A stretch of 28,826 nt of DNA from Ichthyosporea sp. XGB-2017a (GCA_002811675.1 PDIM01000045.1:33317-62142), one strand, 5' to 3'. Positions 1-10,265 are shown, counted from the stretch's first letter. Numbers and translations: made by a program. The notes: a model not told the origin generated them from the letters alone.

Positions 1-403
1 AAATGTATGGGAAGCTTTTTTTTTACTTTTCGATTGTTTTTTATTTTACTTTTTTCTTTTTTTTTTCACCCTCATAACTGTCGCATTAGTGATTTATTGA
101 CCAGAACATATGGATCCTATCACTTCCTAACCAATTTTGGGGTACCCTTTTAACCTAATCCCCCTGCTTTAAATTTGAGTTTGTATCTAATCTAACATTA
201 AAAATTGCAATGACCTAAAGGTCGGCTCGCTCGCCATTTTCTTCTTTAGGGTTATAGATAGTAGCCCAAATTCCAGGAGCCAATCAGAGGACGCCCTAAA
301 AGTGTATTTAAATTGTCGATCAGTAAGGAGGAATCGCTCGCAAGCTCGCTCGATTAGCCAATATATAAAATAAATTTCTAGAGTAATAAATGCCTAAAAC
401 TTT
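1..403. other. Gene-free AT-rich flank
   Basis: No supportable gene is visible. The first 70 bases are T-rich homopolymer tracts. The rest is AT-rich and has stops in all frames at short intervals. A short direct repetition of gctcgctcg-like sequence occurs near 222-232 and 342-354, but I cannot assign it a role. Confidence 0.5.
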
Positions 404-1430
404 ACTTACTTTGGATTAATACTAAGCAGATAAGCTATAAAGGCTAATGGATCTTCTGGACGTTTGTGGACTGCTGGCCTTAGGATATGACTTGTAAAGG
501 TCGACCTCCAGTCTGTGTCCTCGTCGACTTTCAAATTTATCTGGTCATATCCAGTGGGGGAGAACTCACTGAACCTAACTTTACCTTCCAAAGTGCTTTG
601 CTTGAATCCCAACATTTCCAATCTCAATATATCTTTAAAATTAGGTCCAATGTGGGGATTTCCTTTTTTTCTGCTTTTGATACGTTCGAGAAAGTTACGT
701 TGGTGAATTTACTTGTAATGTTTTCTTGAACTTTCTTCCAAAGGAAACCACACTTAGGGCACTGTCAAAAGGCGAAGGGAAACACATAATGGCTCTTCTC
801 ATATTCGTTAGCTATGAGGGTGAAGAGCATCTGAACGAGACTTCTTTGAGAAAAATTATCATGCTGCTTAAATAATAACGCGCTTAACTTCTCATTTCAC
901 ATATTTGAAGCATTGCACGCGCACACGAACAAATGAACTCAAAGAATAAGTGGGATGGCCATGAATATTCAGGGTTGTCTCCTTCCAGCACTTCAAGAGT
1001 GTTTTTCATTTTCTTCTCCCCCTTACTAGTGCCCTTTATCACATCCCTACATTCCCAAATCGTCTCCGGGTCTTTAAGAATGGCTTCCAATTTCGCTTCT
1101 CCCTCACTAGCATTAACTCATCTCTGCATATTTTCTCTTCTTCCACCTTGTTGACCTCATTGTCCTTGAACATGAATGCGCAGAAAAGAGAGCGACAATA
1201 AGAGCAACCTCTTCTCGCCCCATCGTAGCCCACTAAGTTCATTTTGAATCCTACATTTCCCAGAATCCATCCAGCTACCGTCATTAAAGGAGCGTACCAA
1301 GCATGCCGAGAAGAAATACTATCTTGTTGGTCCAGCCGCTTGAGTTCAATAAACAGTTCCTGAGCTGCTTTTCTGATAGCTTGTCTTCTCTGTTTTGTGT
1401 TTTTACGCCAACGTGGACAAGTAAAAGGGG
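404..1430 (-). pseudogene. Fragments of a decayed or intron-containing gene, possible DPY-30-like end
   Basis: Three stretches on the minus strand read like protein but lie in different frames. From about 1430 to 1090 the reading includes TKQRRQAIRKAAQELFIEL and, further on, WYAPLMTVAGWILGN. From about 1110 to 884, shifted in frame, it includes AKLEAILKDPETIWECRD and YSWPSHLFFEF. From about 761 to 404 there is first CPKCGFLWKK and, after another shift near 640-660, a 3' end containing HKRPEDPLAFIAYLL and a stop. That last piece resembles the short helical DPY-30 motif (RPpxPixfLAxYLL). A sequence ending ttttgacag at 762-770 (minus strand) looks like a splice acceptor just before CPKC, so introns are possible; otherwise these are frameshifts. 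The 5' side runs into the minisatellite at 1428. Product unknown; gene or relic cannot be decided from sequence alone. Confidence 0.35.
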
Positions 1431-2075
1431 CACTGATCAACACATCTATACCCTCAAATGGATGTTATTTGGGCAGCAAGGGGCACACACCACGTCTATA
1501 CCCTCAAAGAGATGTTATTTGGGCAGCAAGTAGCACTCATGAACACGTCTATACCCTCAAAGAGATGTTATTTGGGCAGCAAGTGGCACTCATGAACACG
1601 TCTATACCCTCAAAGAGATGTTATTTGGGCAGCAAGTGGCACTCATGAACACGTCTATACCCTCAAAGAGATGTTATTTGGCAGCAAGGGGCACTGATCA
1701 GCACATCGATACCCTCAAAGGGATGTTATTTGGGCAGCAAGGGGCACACACCACGTCTATACCCTCAAAGAGATGTTATTTGGCAGCAAGGGGCACTGAT
1801 CAGTACATCTATACCCTCAAATGGATGTTGTTTGGGCAACAAGTGGCACTAATCAACACATCTATACCCTCAAAGGGATGTTGTTTGCGCAGCAAGTGGC
1901 ACTCATGAACACGTCTATACACTCAAAGAGATGTTGTTTGGGCAACAAGTGGCACTAATCAACACATCGATAACCTCAAAGAGATGTTTTTTGGGCAGCA
2001 AGTGGCACTCATCAACACATCTATACCCTCAAAGAGATGTTATTTGGCAGCAACAAGGGGCACTCGTCAACACAT
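1428..2075. repeat. Minisatellite, 12 units of about 53 bp
   Basis: The landmark ccctcaaa (or a one-base variant) starts at 1451, 1501, 1554, 1607, 1660, 1712, 1762, 1814, 1867, 1920, 1973 and 2026. Spacing is 50, 53, 53, 53, 52, 50, 52, 53, 53, 53 and 53 bases. Each unit carries a ggcact...aacac...tctata segment, ccctcaaa, then gatgttatttgggcagcaag. The 50-bp units share a shortened gcacacaccacg variant and the 52-bp units lack one G. The order of variants near 1437-1510 recurs near 1689-1770, which points to duplication of multi-unit blocks. A partial 13th unit follows to about 2075. Because 53 is not a multiple of three, the frame rotates from unit to unit, so the reading frames over the array are not a repeat protein gene. 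Confidence 0.95.
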
Positions 2076-2497
2076 TTCTCAGCGCACTGGGTCTCGCAAA
2101 AATAAAAAGCATACGGTGCTCGTAGACCGTAGTCCTTTAGCTCTGTGAAGTGCACGAACGAAAACTCCGAAGACAGATCTAGAAAGAACTTTATTTCAGG
2201 GTGGTGACTAATCTAAGCCTCTAATGGTTCTTTCTCACCTCCCAACCCTATCAATCAAATTAAAAAAAAAAAATAATTAAAGAACGTAAAAAGTGTTATG
2301 GCGGCTCCACAGCGCTATACTCTCCTTCCTCTGACCTCCTCAAAGTCCAAAGTGGACTCCACTCTCCACTCTCCAGTATAAACAACAATTCATGCAAGAA
2401 CAACTTTATTTGGTCATTATAAAGGCGGCCAAATAATAATTAATAGTGAGCAGAATTCACCCACTCACAAATAATTAGGCATAATGATGGGAAGTAA
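2076..2497. other. Intergenic, 3' flank of the PBP1-type receptor gene
   Basis: No gene is supportable here. The stretch holds an A-rich run near 2262-2280 and the 3' untranslated region of the minus-strand gene that ends at 2498. Minus-strand AATAAA hexamers fall at 2405-2410 and again near 2190. Confidence 0.6.
2405..2410 (-). terminator. Poly(A) signal AATAAA for the PBP1-type receptor gene
   Basis: AATAAA on the minus strand lies about 88 bases past the stop codon at 2498-2500. It is the first exact hexamer downstream, so it is the likely polyadenylation signal. Confidence 0.55.
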
Positions 2498-5400
2498 TTA
2501 ACCCGTAGGAGGCTTTTCCTCGGGTTCCTGAACAACACTGACCTTTGTTCGCTTACGAGCTGTATCGGACACATACACGTTCATATTGCTTAGACGTGAT
2601 GCTGCAACACTGCTACGTCGACGTGAGTCAAGTGTTTCATTTGTGTTTTCTATCTTGTCTACATACTCATGGAAATCTCGATATAAGGCCTGAATGCGTT
2701 TCACGGTTGTCCCCATTTGCTCTGCATTGTGGTTCTTCCACAAATCTACTAAAGTGATACTACGCCTGATAAAAAGAAAGGCAAAGTACTGGTATTCATC
2801 CCTCGTTAATTTGTTCACATTGCCTATGTCCATCACAAACTCTTCAATCAACGACCAGTCGTGAACCTCTTGCGGTTCAGATGCAGCAGCTGCCGCCCTT
2901 TTTTCGCGCTTCAATTTCAAAAATTCCTCGTCAACACCCTCATCATTCTCGTCCGTTGCAGCAGGTTTCCCGTTATCCAGTCCTGAAGCTGTTGACATGG
3001 TCATTGTACTAACAGATATGTTATCTGCATTGTTTTTCATAAATTCTCGGATCAACCTTCGCGTCTTGTCATTCTTATCAATAATTTTATCGGGATAGAT
3101 AGAATAATCCCAGCGTACATAGAACACAGTAAATATTACAACTGAACCAGCAAGCAAAACATAAGGCCATATCGAGCTCTTTTCTGCCGTGGGAAGAGAG
3201 ATTACCACTATTACTAAAACATAAAACAGCACCACATACACGAATGATCGCAAGTTACCCACCCATGGCACCTTGCATAATGTATTACAGATGCTCATAC
3301 CGAGGTAGAAGACTATAATAAGAGCCACTATGGCGTAGTAAGGGCCGATATACTGGCGCAGAAATATGCGAGAAAATACAAGACCAGTCTTCAGAAGAGT
3401 ATCTATGTAAAGAAATAACGGCTTGTACATCACCTGCAGCTCTACCTGGATAGACTGCCACATTGGTGCGGAATAGTTAGCAAGGGGCCAGTAAATGAGA
3501 AGTATCACCCCTCCACAGGCAGCATAAATCCAATGCGTTTCATCCCAGCATTCCATTGTGCAGTGGTCATTCACTACTAAAATTGGGCTCACCAGAACCT
3601 CAGCAACAGCCTCCCGGCAGGCGAAGACGCGAAGGAAGTAAGTCATTGCTGGGATGAGTAGCACAGTGCCCCCCAAGGGAAGGAGATAATTACTTGGAAG
3701 AAGGATCATCCTTCCTGGGAAAGACCTACTTAGCGTTAACTCGAACCCAGTGATAAGAAAAATGGAATACATCACCCAAGGAAACACTGCACCGACTATC
3801 ACCCAGAAAAACCAATCAAATGAAATCGCTAGTACTGATATATAGTCTGATGCTTGTGAAGAAGCCAACCATTCTATATCAGGGGCGAGAATAATGGAAC
3901 CTATCTGTAGAAGATCGGTAAACACGGTAATGATGGGATAAAGGTTTTCCAGCGATGGGTCTATCTGAGTATGTAAATCTGAGGATTTAAAAGTTAGTGA
4001 GCTTACCCTGAATGCCCCCAAAAGCCCGTAGCGATGATATTTGCGACGAAAGTTTGTCAATGCAAACAAAGATGCGGTGAAGTCGGTTAGTTTTCGCTCC
4101 CTGCCCTGAGAACTTGTGCTTTCTTTCCGTGAGCCATCGTCCTCAAAAGAAGGTAGCATGTCGGCATTTATACTATTTTTAGCTCCCGCTCCCGAATGCT
4201 TCTGAGCATGCACTCGCACCCTTCTCTTATACCAGCGCCTAAAATGCCACAGAATAGCTATGAAAAATTCTGAAATAAATAGAATGAGGATGACGAGTGT
4301 AAAGTATGTCCCAGAACTCGAATAGCTTTCAGATTTTGAAAAATCTTCAAACACTATGAAGCCTCCTTCTTTGGTAGGAACATAATCTTCACAATCTGTA
4401 TTTAGATCTATACAAGTGGACTGCCCCGTTGTAAAGGCCGATGGGCATTGCACCAGCCCATTGGTGAGGGTCATTCCATAAGAAGGACACACATTACCCT
4501 TTGGGCAAGGGTCACACACTGAGGTCGAATTTCCAGGGGCATAGGTCCCAGGCCTGCATTTGTAGCACACATCGACATTGTTGCTCCAACCGGAATCAGC
4601 TTCACATGGGCACATAACGTTTACCTTTCCCTTTGCCGCACACAACCGGGTTAGAGCTTCCTCTTTCGTGTCTATGACTCGTGGACCAGTACTCAAACTG
4701 CTAGCTGGGGCTGTGTTGCTAATTATTTTCATGTAGGTTAAATAAATACCCAAATATCCTTGGAGATACTCCTGCTGGTCAATAGCGGCTGCGGTATTGC
4801 CTTTGACAATCTCATTCAGCACCTCTTCGTTTAGGTCGAAACTATAAATCGGGATTCCATTGGGATTGGCCGTGGTTGATCCATCTTGAAAAAGTATGCG
4901 AGGAAAGTTATTTGCGGAATCAACTAAATTAAGAGCACTGACTATCTGAGTGAACACTGCTGCCTGGAGGGATACAATGGCTTGAAGACCAGGTCGGTTT
5001 AAAATAGCCGCCTTTATATCAGCTCGTGATGCGGTAACATCTACTGATCCGATACGAACAAGCACACCCCCAGCTAAGGTAGTTGGCACAAGGAGCATGT
5101 CAGTGTTGGTATTCAGTGACAGTAATGACACAAGCTTGTCTCTGAAGGCTTGTAAGCGGCTGGATATTTTTCCGCTTTGTAAATTTGTTACAATAATAAT
5201 ATTTGAAATCGATTGTGCAGCCAGCTTGGCCGCCATTAAGTTAGCAGCTTCGGTTTCGTCTTGCCCAATATAACTAAATAGTCCTCTTGAAGCCAAAGCT
5301 TGCTGAGTTCTTCGACCGTAGTGAATAGCAGCCACCTTGATGCCGGCTGTAAGTGCCCGTTCAACAGCAAACTTTATCGGTCGAGCGGCTTTCGTATCGG

Positions 5401-6808
5401 TGGTGTAATAGTCATCATCGGGTATAGTTACCACCAACCCCTTGGCTTTGGCTGCAATAGCACTATCAATTTGTGCAACCTGTTCTACCGCCGTATAAGA
5501 AGTGTGATAGCTAACAGTTGTATTGATTCCCAGATCTCTAACAGCGTGACTGATTCCAAGCTTGAGGTTATCCCACCAAGCATCAAAGGTCGTAATATCA
5601 GTGGCAACATGGATAGTCACGTCGCCTTGTGAGAATGATGGGCAATTAACTGTAGCTGGGCAAGTCTGCTGATTGACACATTTGCATGTTCCGTCAGTAC
5701 AGTCGCTATCACGATGAAGCATGGCCAATTGGGCTCCACATTGAAACGCATCTATGTCTTCTTTGCCCACAAGTTGTGGCCCGCTTTCTACAAATGAAGT
5801 CATCACCTTATATCCCGTAGTCAAATACAGGTACATGTATAACACGCTGTGAGCCCCTTGAACGATTTGGCCTTGGTCCACTGCAAATCTTAATTTACCC
5901 TCTTTAATGAGTGGAATACTGCCTTCTGACACGTCAAATCCACTCGCATAAAGGGTCTTTCCTGTAACGAGAAAGGCTTTATCCAAGGCTGGGAGTGCCT
6001 TTCCGCCTCCAGATATCATGCAATTAAAGTCAGGGTCCGAATTAATTGTACTCACAACCGTATCCTGCGTTCCCTCCATGTTGCTAATGTCTACCCCTAT
6101 TTGAACCACATTGGATGCCCCAAATACACTCTCCAGTCCCTTCCGACGGTTAATTACTCCTTCGTTCAATTGTTCTGTAACCGGGAGTATGCATTTCTTG
6201 GCCCCAAGAGACTGCATCTCTTTTCCCAAAATAACAGCCGCATTGAAGTCATCCTGCGCTACATGGTTCAAATGAAGGCTATGCCTGGTAGAAAAGTCAA
6301 AACTCTTCGGGATGGAGTTCATAGACACCACTGGCTTTCCCTTGGAAGTTGCATAATTCATGGCATCAACTAAAATATCCCCCGCTAGAGTGACCACAAG
6401 CCCATCCACTTCGGGGTTGTCCGCGAGGGCCCGCAAAGTCGCCGAGTGCTCCAGACTATCCACTTGAGCAGGACGCTGCCAGTCCACCACCACAGAAGCG
6501 TCCCGCCCGGTAATATTGGCTGCCACATGCACCAAGTCCCAGAACCCATCCCCCGCCGAGCCATGGGCGGCTACCCATATCTTCACCTTTCGCTTATTCA
6601 AGCAAGGACAGGCTGTCGCTATAGGGTCCTCAACAACGGCCCCCAGTTGATCCACAATGGCGTTTCCTGTATTTCTGCCCTGCCCCTCATTTCTGTGGTC
6701 CTGGTCACCCCTCGACACCGCAATTGTATCCCCTTGCACCACCACAAGCCCCGCAAATACCAGAAGAAGGACACTCCAGCTGATACTCCGCTTCCTCCCT
6801 TTCTGCAT
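2498..6808 (-). CDS. Multi-TM receptor-like protein with two bacterial-type sugar-binding (PBP1/RbsB-like) modules
   Basis: Predicted 1436-residue surface protein. I start at the ATG at 6808 because it gives a compact signal peptide (MQKGRKRSISW then SVLLLVFAGLVVV); an in-frame ATG at 6892 would add 28 residues ahead of it. Residues about 75-365 and 396-720 are two PBP1 (ribose-binding, Peripla_BP_4-type) folds, each with a GLVVT strand, a helix ending in GKPV or GIKV, and a QDxxxAAxxxxxxL helix (QDDFNAAVILG, QDETEAANLMA). A Cys-rich stalk (724-810; CRPGTYAPGNSTSVCDPC) resembles the ephrin-receptor-like/GCC2-GCC3 module. TM1 is at 833-856, a polar stretch of about 100 residues follows, then about eight membrane segments between 956 and 1232, and a charged tail of about 200 residues. 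Binding protein, Cys-rich stalk and membrane bundle resemble class C GPCRs in layout, but I see no GPCR sequence signature. Known of the family: such folds bind sugars in bacteria. Inferred: surface solute sensing. Ligand and output unknown. Confidence 0.88.
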   Translation of the reverse strand: MQKGRKRSISWSVLLLVFAGLVVVQGDTIAVSRGDQDHRNEGQGRNTGNAIVDQLGAVVEDPIATACPCLNKRKVKIWVAAHGSAGDGFWDLVHVAANITGRDASVVVDWQRPAQVDSLEHSATLRALADNPEVDGLVVTLAGDILVDAMNYATSKGKPVVSMNSIPKSFDFSTRHSLHLNHVAQDDFNAAVILGKEMQSLGAKKCILPVTEQLNEGVINRRKGLESVFGASNVVQIGVDISNMEGTQDTVVSTINSDPDFNCMISGGGKALPALDKAFLVTGKTLYASGFDVSEGSIPLIKEGKLRFAVDQGQIVQGAHSVLYMYLYLTTGYKVMTSFVESGPQLVGKEDIDAFQCGAQLAMLHRDSDCTDGTCKCVNQQTCPATVNCPSFSQGDVTIHVATDITTFDAWWDNLKLGISHAVRDLGINTTVSYHTSYTAVEQVAQIDSAIAAKAKGLVVTIPDDDYYTTDTKAARPIKFAVERALTAGIKVAAIHYGRRTQQALASRGLFSYIGQDETEAANLMAAKLAAQSISNIIIVTNLQSGKISSRLQAFRDKLVSLLSLNTNTDMLLVPTTLAGGVLVRIGSVDVTASRADIKAAILNRPGLQAIVSLQAAVFTQIVSALNLVDSANNFPRILFQDGSTTANPNGIPIYSFDLNEEVLNEIVKGNTAAAIDQQEYLQGYLGIYLTYMKIISNTAPASSLSTGPRVIDTKEEALTRLCAAKGKVNVMCPCEADSGWSNNVDVCYKCRPGTYAPGNSTSVCDPCPKGNVCPSYGMTLTNGLVQCPSAFTTGQSTCIDLNTDCEDYVPTKEGGFIVFEDFSKSESYSSSGTYFTLVILILFISEFFIAILWHFRRWYKRRVRVHAQKHSGAGAKNSINADMLPSFEDDGSRKESTSSQGRERKLTDFTASLFALTNFRRKYHRYGLLGAFRVSSLTFKSSDLHTQIDPSLENLYPIITVFTDLLQIGSIILAPDIEWLASSQASDYISVLAISFDWFFWVIVGAVFPWVMYSIFLITGFELTLSRSFPGRMILLPSNYLLPLGGTVLLIPAMTYFLRVFACREAVAEVLVSPILVVNDHCTMECWDETHWIYAACGGVILLIYWPLANYSAPMWQSIQVELQVMYKPLFLYIDTLLKTGLVFSRIFLRQYIGPYYAIVALIIVFYLGMSICNTLCKVPWVGNLRSFVYVVLFYVLVIVVISLPTAEKSSIWPYVLLAGSVVIFTVFYVRWDYSIYPDKIIDKNDKTRRLIREFMKNNADNISVSTMTMSTASGLDNGKPAATDENDEGVDEEFLKLKREKRAAAAASEPQEVHDWSLIEEFVMDIGNVNKLTRDEYQYFAFLFIRRSITLVDLWKNHNAEQMGTTVKRIQALYRDFHEYVDKIENTNETLDSRRRSSVAASRLSNMNVYVSDTARKRTKVSVVQEPEEKPPTG

Positions 6809-6892
6809 TGTTATCCCTAGTAGATCCCTTCTAACTAGAACGCTTCTTATCAACCCTTTCAACAAATAACAACACCCATCAATGCCACGCAT

Positions 6893-8879
6893 ACATAATA
6901 TAGTCTAAAACTACAGACAGCAAGATTAGTTGAAATTGTAATTAGCAACAATCAAGCAGTGAATTCTCTTCATTCACTTCGCAGCGCATGCATGATCCTA
7001 GTCGACGTAGCTATAGCTATAGCTAGTCCTGTAGTACAGTAGTATAATACTATTACATAGCCAGCCACAACTAACCGAGGTTTATTCATCATGATGACTT
7101 TATATTACATATAAAGGTATATAAATAAATAATTATCCTCGGGCCTCCTTAATTTGGAAATAAAGAATTACCATATTAGGGCTATGAGAGGCACTGTTAC
7201 ATTTTTTCACACATGTACATTTATAATAGGATAAGTGTTAAAGCTGCTAGCTATATATATGGAGGCCGGTGGTACCATGCACGTCGTATTCCTCAGCTCT
7301 AAGTAGAAGTACAGCTCTTTTTAGCACTTGTGTAGGCTGCTGCTGGTCATAAATTTAGCTTGAAAGCAGCTTCGTAATTCGTTTGCTATTCCGTGGTCTG
7401 AAATTTGAATCACTAGAAAGCAAAAGCGTGCAGTGTTGCCAACTGCACAAGGCTGTTTGAATGTCCTCATAAAAGTTGAAACTCGTACTACATTTGATAA
7501 TTTGCCACAGATCTTCTTGAAATTGAGCAATGGGTGGGTCAGTTTCAACTTGCCCTTGTTGCATTGCAATTACTTTGACTGGTAATCCCTTTCAGAACGA
7601 GTACTGTTTCTACTCAAAAATTATGTCTTTCTTCAGTGTTTCGAGATCCGTCAAACATAATCAACAAGGTAATCAAAGCCAAGATGGGAAGTACTTGTAG
7701 TTTCCACTACAAAAAATGACTTCCAAGTACTACACTACGTGCAACCCTCGTGCTTGCATGCATATATGCTGCCTGTAGACATGTATATCTATATCATGTA
7801 CGACCTTGCAGCTACTCTAGGTAGACCGTAGATCCAGCTAAAATTGTTTATGCATGTGCACCGAGAGCAACTCCCGATCGCGGTGCCCATTTGCAAAAAA
7901 TTGAGCCGCACGCCTCGCATAATTACTCATCATGCATTATGACTTAGCTTATAATAGATAATTACAGAACTAATTAGTGCGTGATGATGGCCAACCCCCA
8001 AAATTAATCGAAAATCGAGACTCGGATCGATATTAGCCCGCCCATGACAAATCCAAATTCCAATTCGCTAGGGAAGTCCCCGTTCAGTGTTGGCCCTATT
8101 CACTGCCCCTTTTAATAAGTTTGGAACAAATTATCAGCTGACATGTACATTAGAAGCGGCAAAACATCAAATATAATAATTATAAAGACACTTTAGAGTT
8201 TAGCCCGAGCTTTCTAGGCTCCCCTTGGATCTTACCATTTTGTTCATGAGCTGCGTAAAAGCCCCGCAGTTGCAGTTTGGATAGTCATCATGTAAGATTT
8301 TATGCCTTGTTTGGCGTTTGATCGTGTGATGTTTCTCCCCCACACACTTTCAATCACTTTTTAAATGATGCATTAGTTCTAAGGCGGCTTCCATTGGTTA
8401 TCTCTTTTTGAAAGAGTCAAGTCTTTGGATATACCCCAATGGCTTGATGTTAAAAAGCGATGCGATTGTTATACTCACAATTAATAACTGCACTCTCGAC
8501 CATTCAGGGAACGTGCCCTGCACGAGTTGAATTATTAATCTAATCCAAGACGTGAAACCAATACCATGGTGCAAAGCTTGGCGAATGAGATGAAGCATAG
8601 CTGTACTCCTATTCTGTGCAGTGTGCATGCAGTTCCAATACCAAAATAAAATAAATCGGCTATTGTTTGGTACCCTCGTCATTGGATCTTGCATTTATGC
8701 AAATGAGGCCTACTTCGAGTCTTAATGTCTCCATTCTACTATTCAGAATGCTCATCTGTCAAAAAACGTGCTTAACAACAACGCTCCATTGTGGAGCAAG
8801 TTAAAAATGAAAAGGGCGGATTCACTCGCAACCGCCAAACTTCATAAGCGCGAATTGTGCTGTCATTCTTTTTGCAAGT
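6893..8879. other. Intergenic region of about 2 kb
   Basis: No convincing gene. The part next to 6892 should hold the promoter of the PBP1-type receptor and the part next to 8880 that of the secreted-protein gene. It contains short palindromes, AT-rich islands and two weak minus-strand frames (7321-7569 and 8398-8694) with no recognisable motif. One frame near 7355-7590 reads QFQEDLWQIIKC and NFYEDIQTAL, which is protein-like but isolated; it may be a gene relic. No tRNA B-box-like sequence was seen. Confidence 0.5.
7008..7025. repeat. 18-bp perfect palindrome
   Basis: The sequence tagctatagctatagcta equals its own reverse complement and is also a short run of a 6-base period. It lies upstream of the PBP1-type receptor gene. 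No function can be assigned. Confidence 0.6.
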
Positions 8880-8887
8880 TATAAAAG
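8880..8887 (+). promoter_or_regulatory. TATA-box candidate for the secreted protein gene
   Basis: TATAAAAG lies 124-131 bases upstream of the ATG at 9011. A start site about 30 bases downstream would give a 5' untranslated region of roughly 95 bases, free of upstream ATGs. Assigned by sequence and spacing only. Confidence 0.45.
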
Positions 8888-9010
8888 AGCATCCCTGGAG
8901 GCAACCAGCCACGAATAATTCATCCTGGTTCTTGAACTTATTTTTCCAAGCAAAGCAAAGCACATAAAAACAAATCTTGTGTTAATAATCAACTTTGTCG
9001 CTTTTGAATC

Positions 9011-10180
9011 ATGAAGTTTTCTTCCAAAGCAAGCTGCCTTTTGTTGGCGGTTCTTTTCCTGAACGCATTTGTGTCCACATCCGCCATCCGTCAAAATGTG
9101 TTGAACGATCAGATCAAGAAGGCCCTTGCCAATGCTGGCCCCAAGACTTTTGATTTTGAACACCATTTGAAATCCCCCTTCCGCACATGGCAGTTGAAGA
9201 CTTCCACCGGAGTTGTGGAAAATTACAACTTTGACGAGGCTGTGTTCTCCATGACTGATGACCAGCGTGTTCTTGTCGAGGGTATTGGCTTCCGGGGAGG
9301 ACTCACTATCCACTACGATGAGATCCACTGCTGGGTTGGTGGATGGCATTGCAGTACCACCAGCGGACAGAACCTCACCCAGTCCATCCACAAGGTGAGC
9401 TTTATGTTTAAGATCCACTTGGAGGACAAATTGACCTTCGAAGATGTCAAAATTGACCTCGGTCAATTGAAACTTGATGTGACCAACCACAAGTTTTTGG
9501 CTTACTTTGCCTCCGAAGCCGAGAAGTTACTCAGTCCTGTTGTTGAGTTTGCCTTGGAGCTTGCTTTGGAGATTGGAAGCAAGAAAATTAATCTTGACTC
9601 GGTGTTGCACGACTTGTTGCATGGACAGGCCGTCCATCTTCCACAGACCGCCGGAACCAACTGGGTCAAGAGCGATGGCTTCAACTTGAACAACTTTGCC
9701 TTCAGCGGTGTTAAGTTCAATGTTGTGAAGAAGGATCAGGTTCAGATCCAGGTCTCTGGTGTTGGTTTTTCCTTCGAGGACCAGGTGACAGCATGGAAAT
9801 GGCCAATCATCAACGTCTGGCACAATACCAACAGAGTGACCAATTTAACCATGCAAGGGTTGGATGTCACTCTTGCCTTCCGTTTGTATGAAAACCCCAC
9901 CGGACACATGTTCATGGCCAATGCCAAGGACTGGAGCATTGACATCGCCGATGTGGATTTGGACTTTGCTAAGAAGTCTTTTGTTGGTGATCTTAAACTC
10001 TTTGCAGGTGAGTTCTGCCAGGAGCACGGCAACTGGTGCTTGCAACCATTCAAGAAGAAGGTTCTTAACTGGCTCCTCGATAATTTTGATGGTTTCTTGA
10101 GCGAAATGATTGAAAAGATTGCCAAGAGCATCGTCAACACGAAGAACCTCAAGGTTACCGGTCACAACTTGAAGAACTAA
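9011..10180 (+). CDS. Secreted two-module protein, possibly TULIP/BPI-like lipid-binding
   Basis: 389 residues with a clear signal peptide (about 1-25, core LLLAVLFLNAF, cut near TSA) and no later membrane segment, so secreted. The mature part contains two related halves. Residues 73-135 and 225-292 align around VLVEGIGF / IQVSGVGF, then a Trp/His segment (HCWVGGWHC / VWHNTNRV), a TQS or TNL motif, and a strand ending FMFKI / LAFRL. Each half continues with an alternating beta pattern (FEDVKIDL; WSIDIADVDLDF) and an amphipathic helix (EKLLSPVVEFALELAL; PFKKKVLNWLLDNFDGF). The IDIADVDLDF strand followed by a long C-terminal helix recalls BPI/LBP TULIP domains, which bind lipids in a barrel. 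This is resemblance of pattern, not a firm family match. Cys107/Cys114 and Cys336/Cys343 could form short-range disulfides. A damaged paralogue follows directly downstream. Confidence 0.85.
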   Translation: MKFSSKASCLLLAVLFLNAFVSTSAIRQNVLNDQIKKALANAGPKTFDFEHHLKSPFRTWQLKTSTGVVENYNFDEAVFSMTDDQRVLVEGIGFRGGLTIHYDEIHCWVGGWHCSTTSGQNLTQSIHKVSFMFKIHLEDKLTFEDVKIDLGQLKLDVTNHKFLAYFASEAEKLLSPVVEFALELALEIGSKKINLDSVLHDLLHGQAVHLPQTAGTNWVKSDGFNLNNFAFSGVKFNVVKKDQVQIQVSGVGFSFEDQVTAWKWPIINVWHNTNRVTNLTMQGLDVTLAFRLYENPTGHMFMANAKDWSIDIADVDLDFAKKSFVGDLKLFAGEFCQEHGNWCLQPFKKKVLNWLLDNFDGFLSEMIEKIAKSIVNTKNLKVTGHNLKN

Positions 10181-10265
10181 GGGACAGGCACCCTTTTTTA
10201 TTTCGGGCCTTGTATTCCCTTAAATGAACCTTTTACCTTTATCTCTATATGCTCTCTATTGCTGA

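Noticed and set aside
1397-2125. Plus-strand frames reading NTSIPSKRCYLGSK-like repeats
   Set aside because: They are the minisatellite read in rotating frames, since the unit is 53 bp; there is no single frame through the array.
2498-6808. Calling this gene a class C GPCR
   Set aside because: The order of parts is similar, but there are two RbsB-like domains, about nine TMs with a 100-residue loop after TM1, and no class C sequence motif.
7321-7590. Small minus-strand frames in the 2-kb intergenic region
   Set aside because: Two overlapping frames compete and neither shows a motif or a full-length start-to-stop context. At most it is a relic.
8398-8694. 98-codon minus-strand frame
   Set aside because: No recognisable motif, no signal peptide, isolated in AT-rich intergenic DNA.
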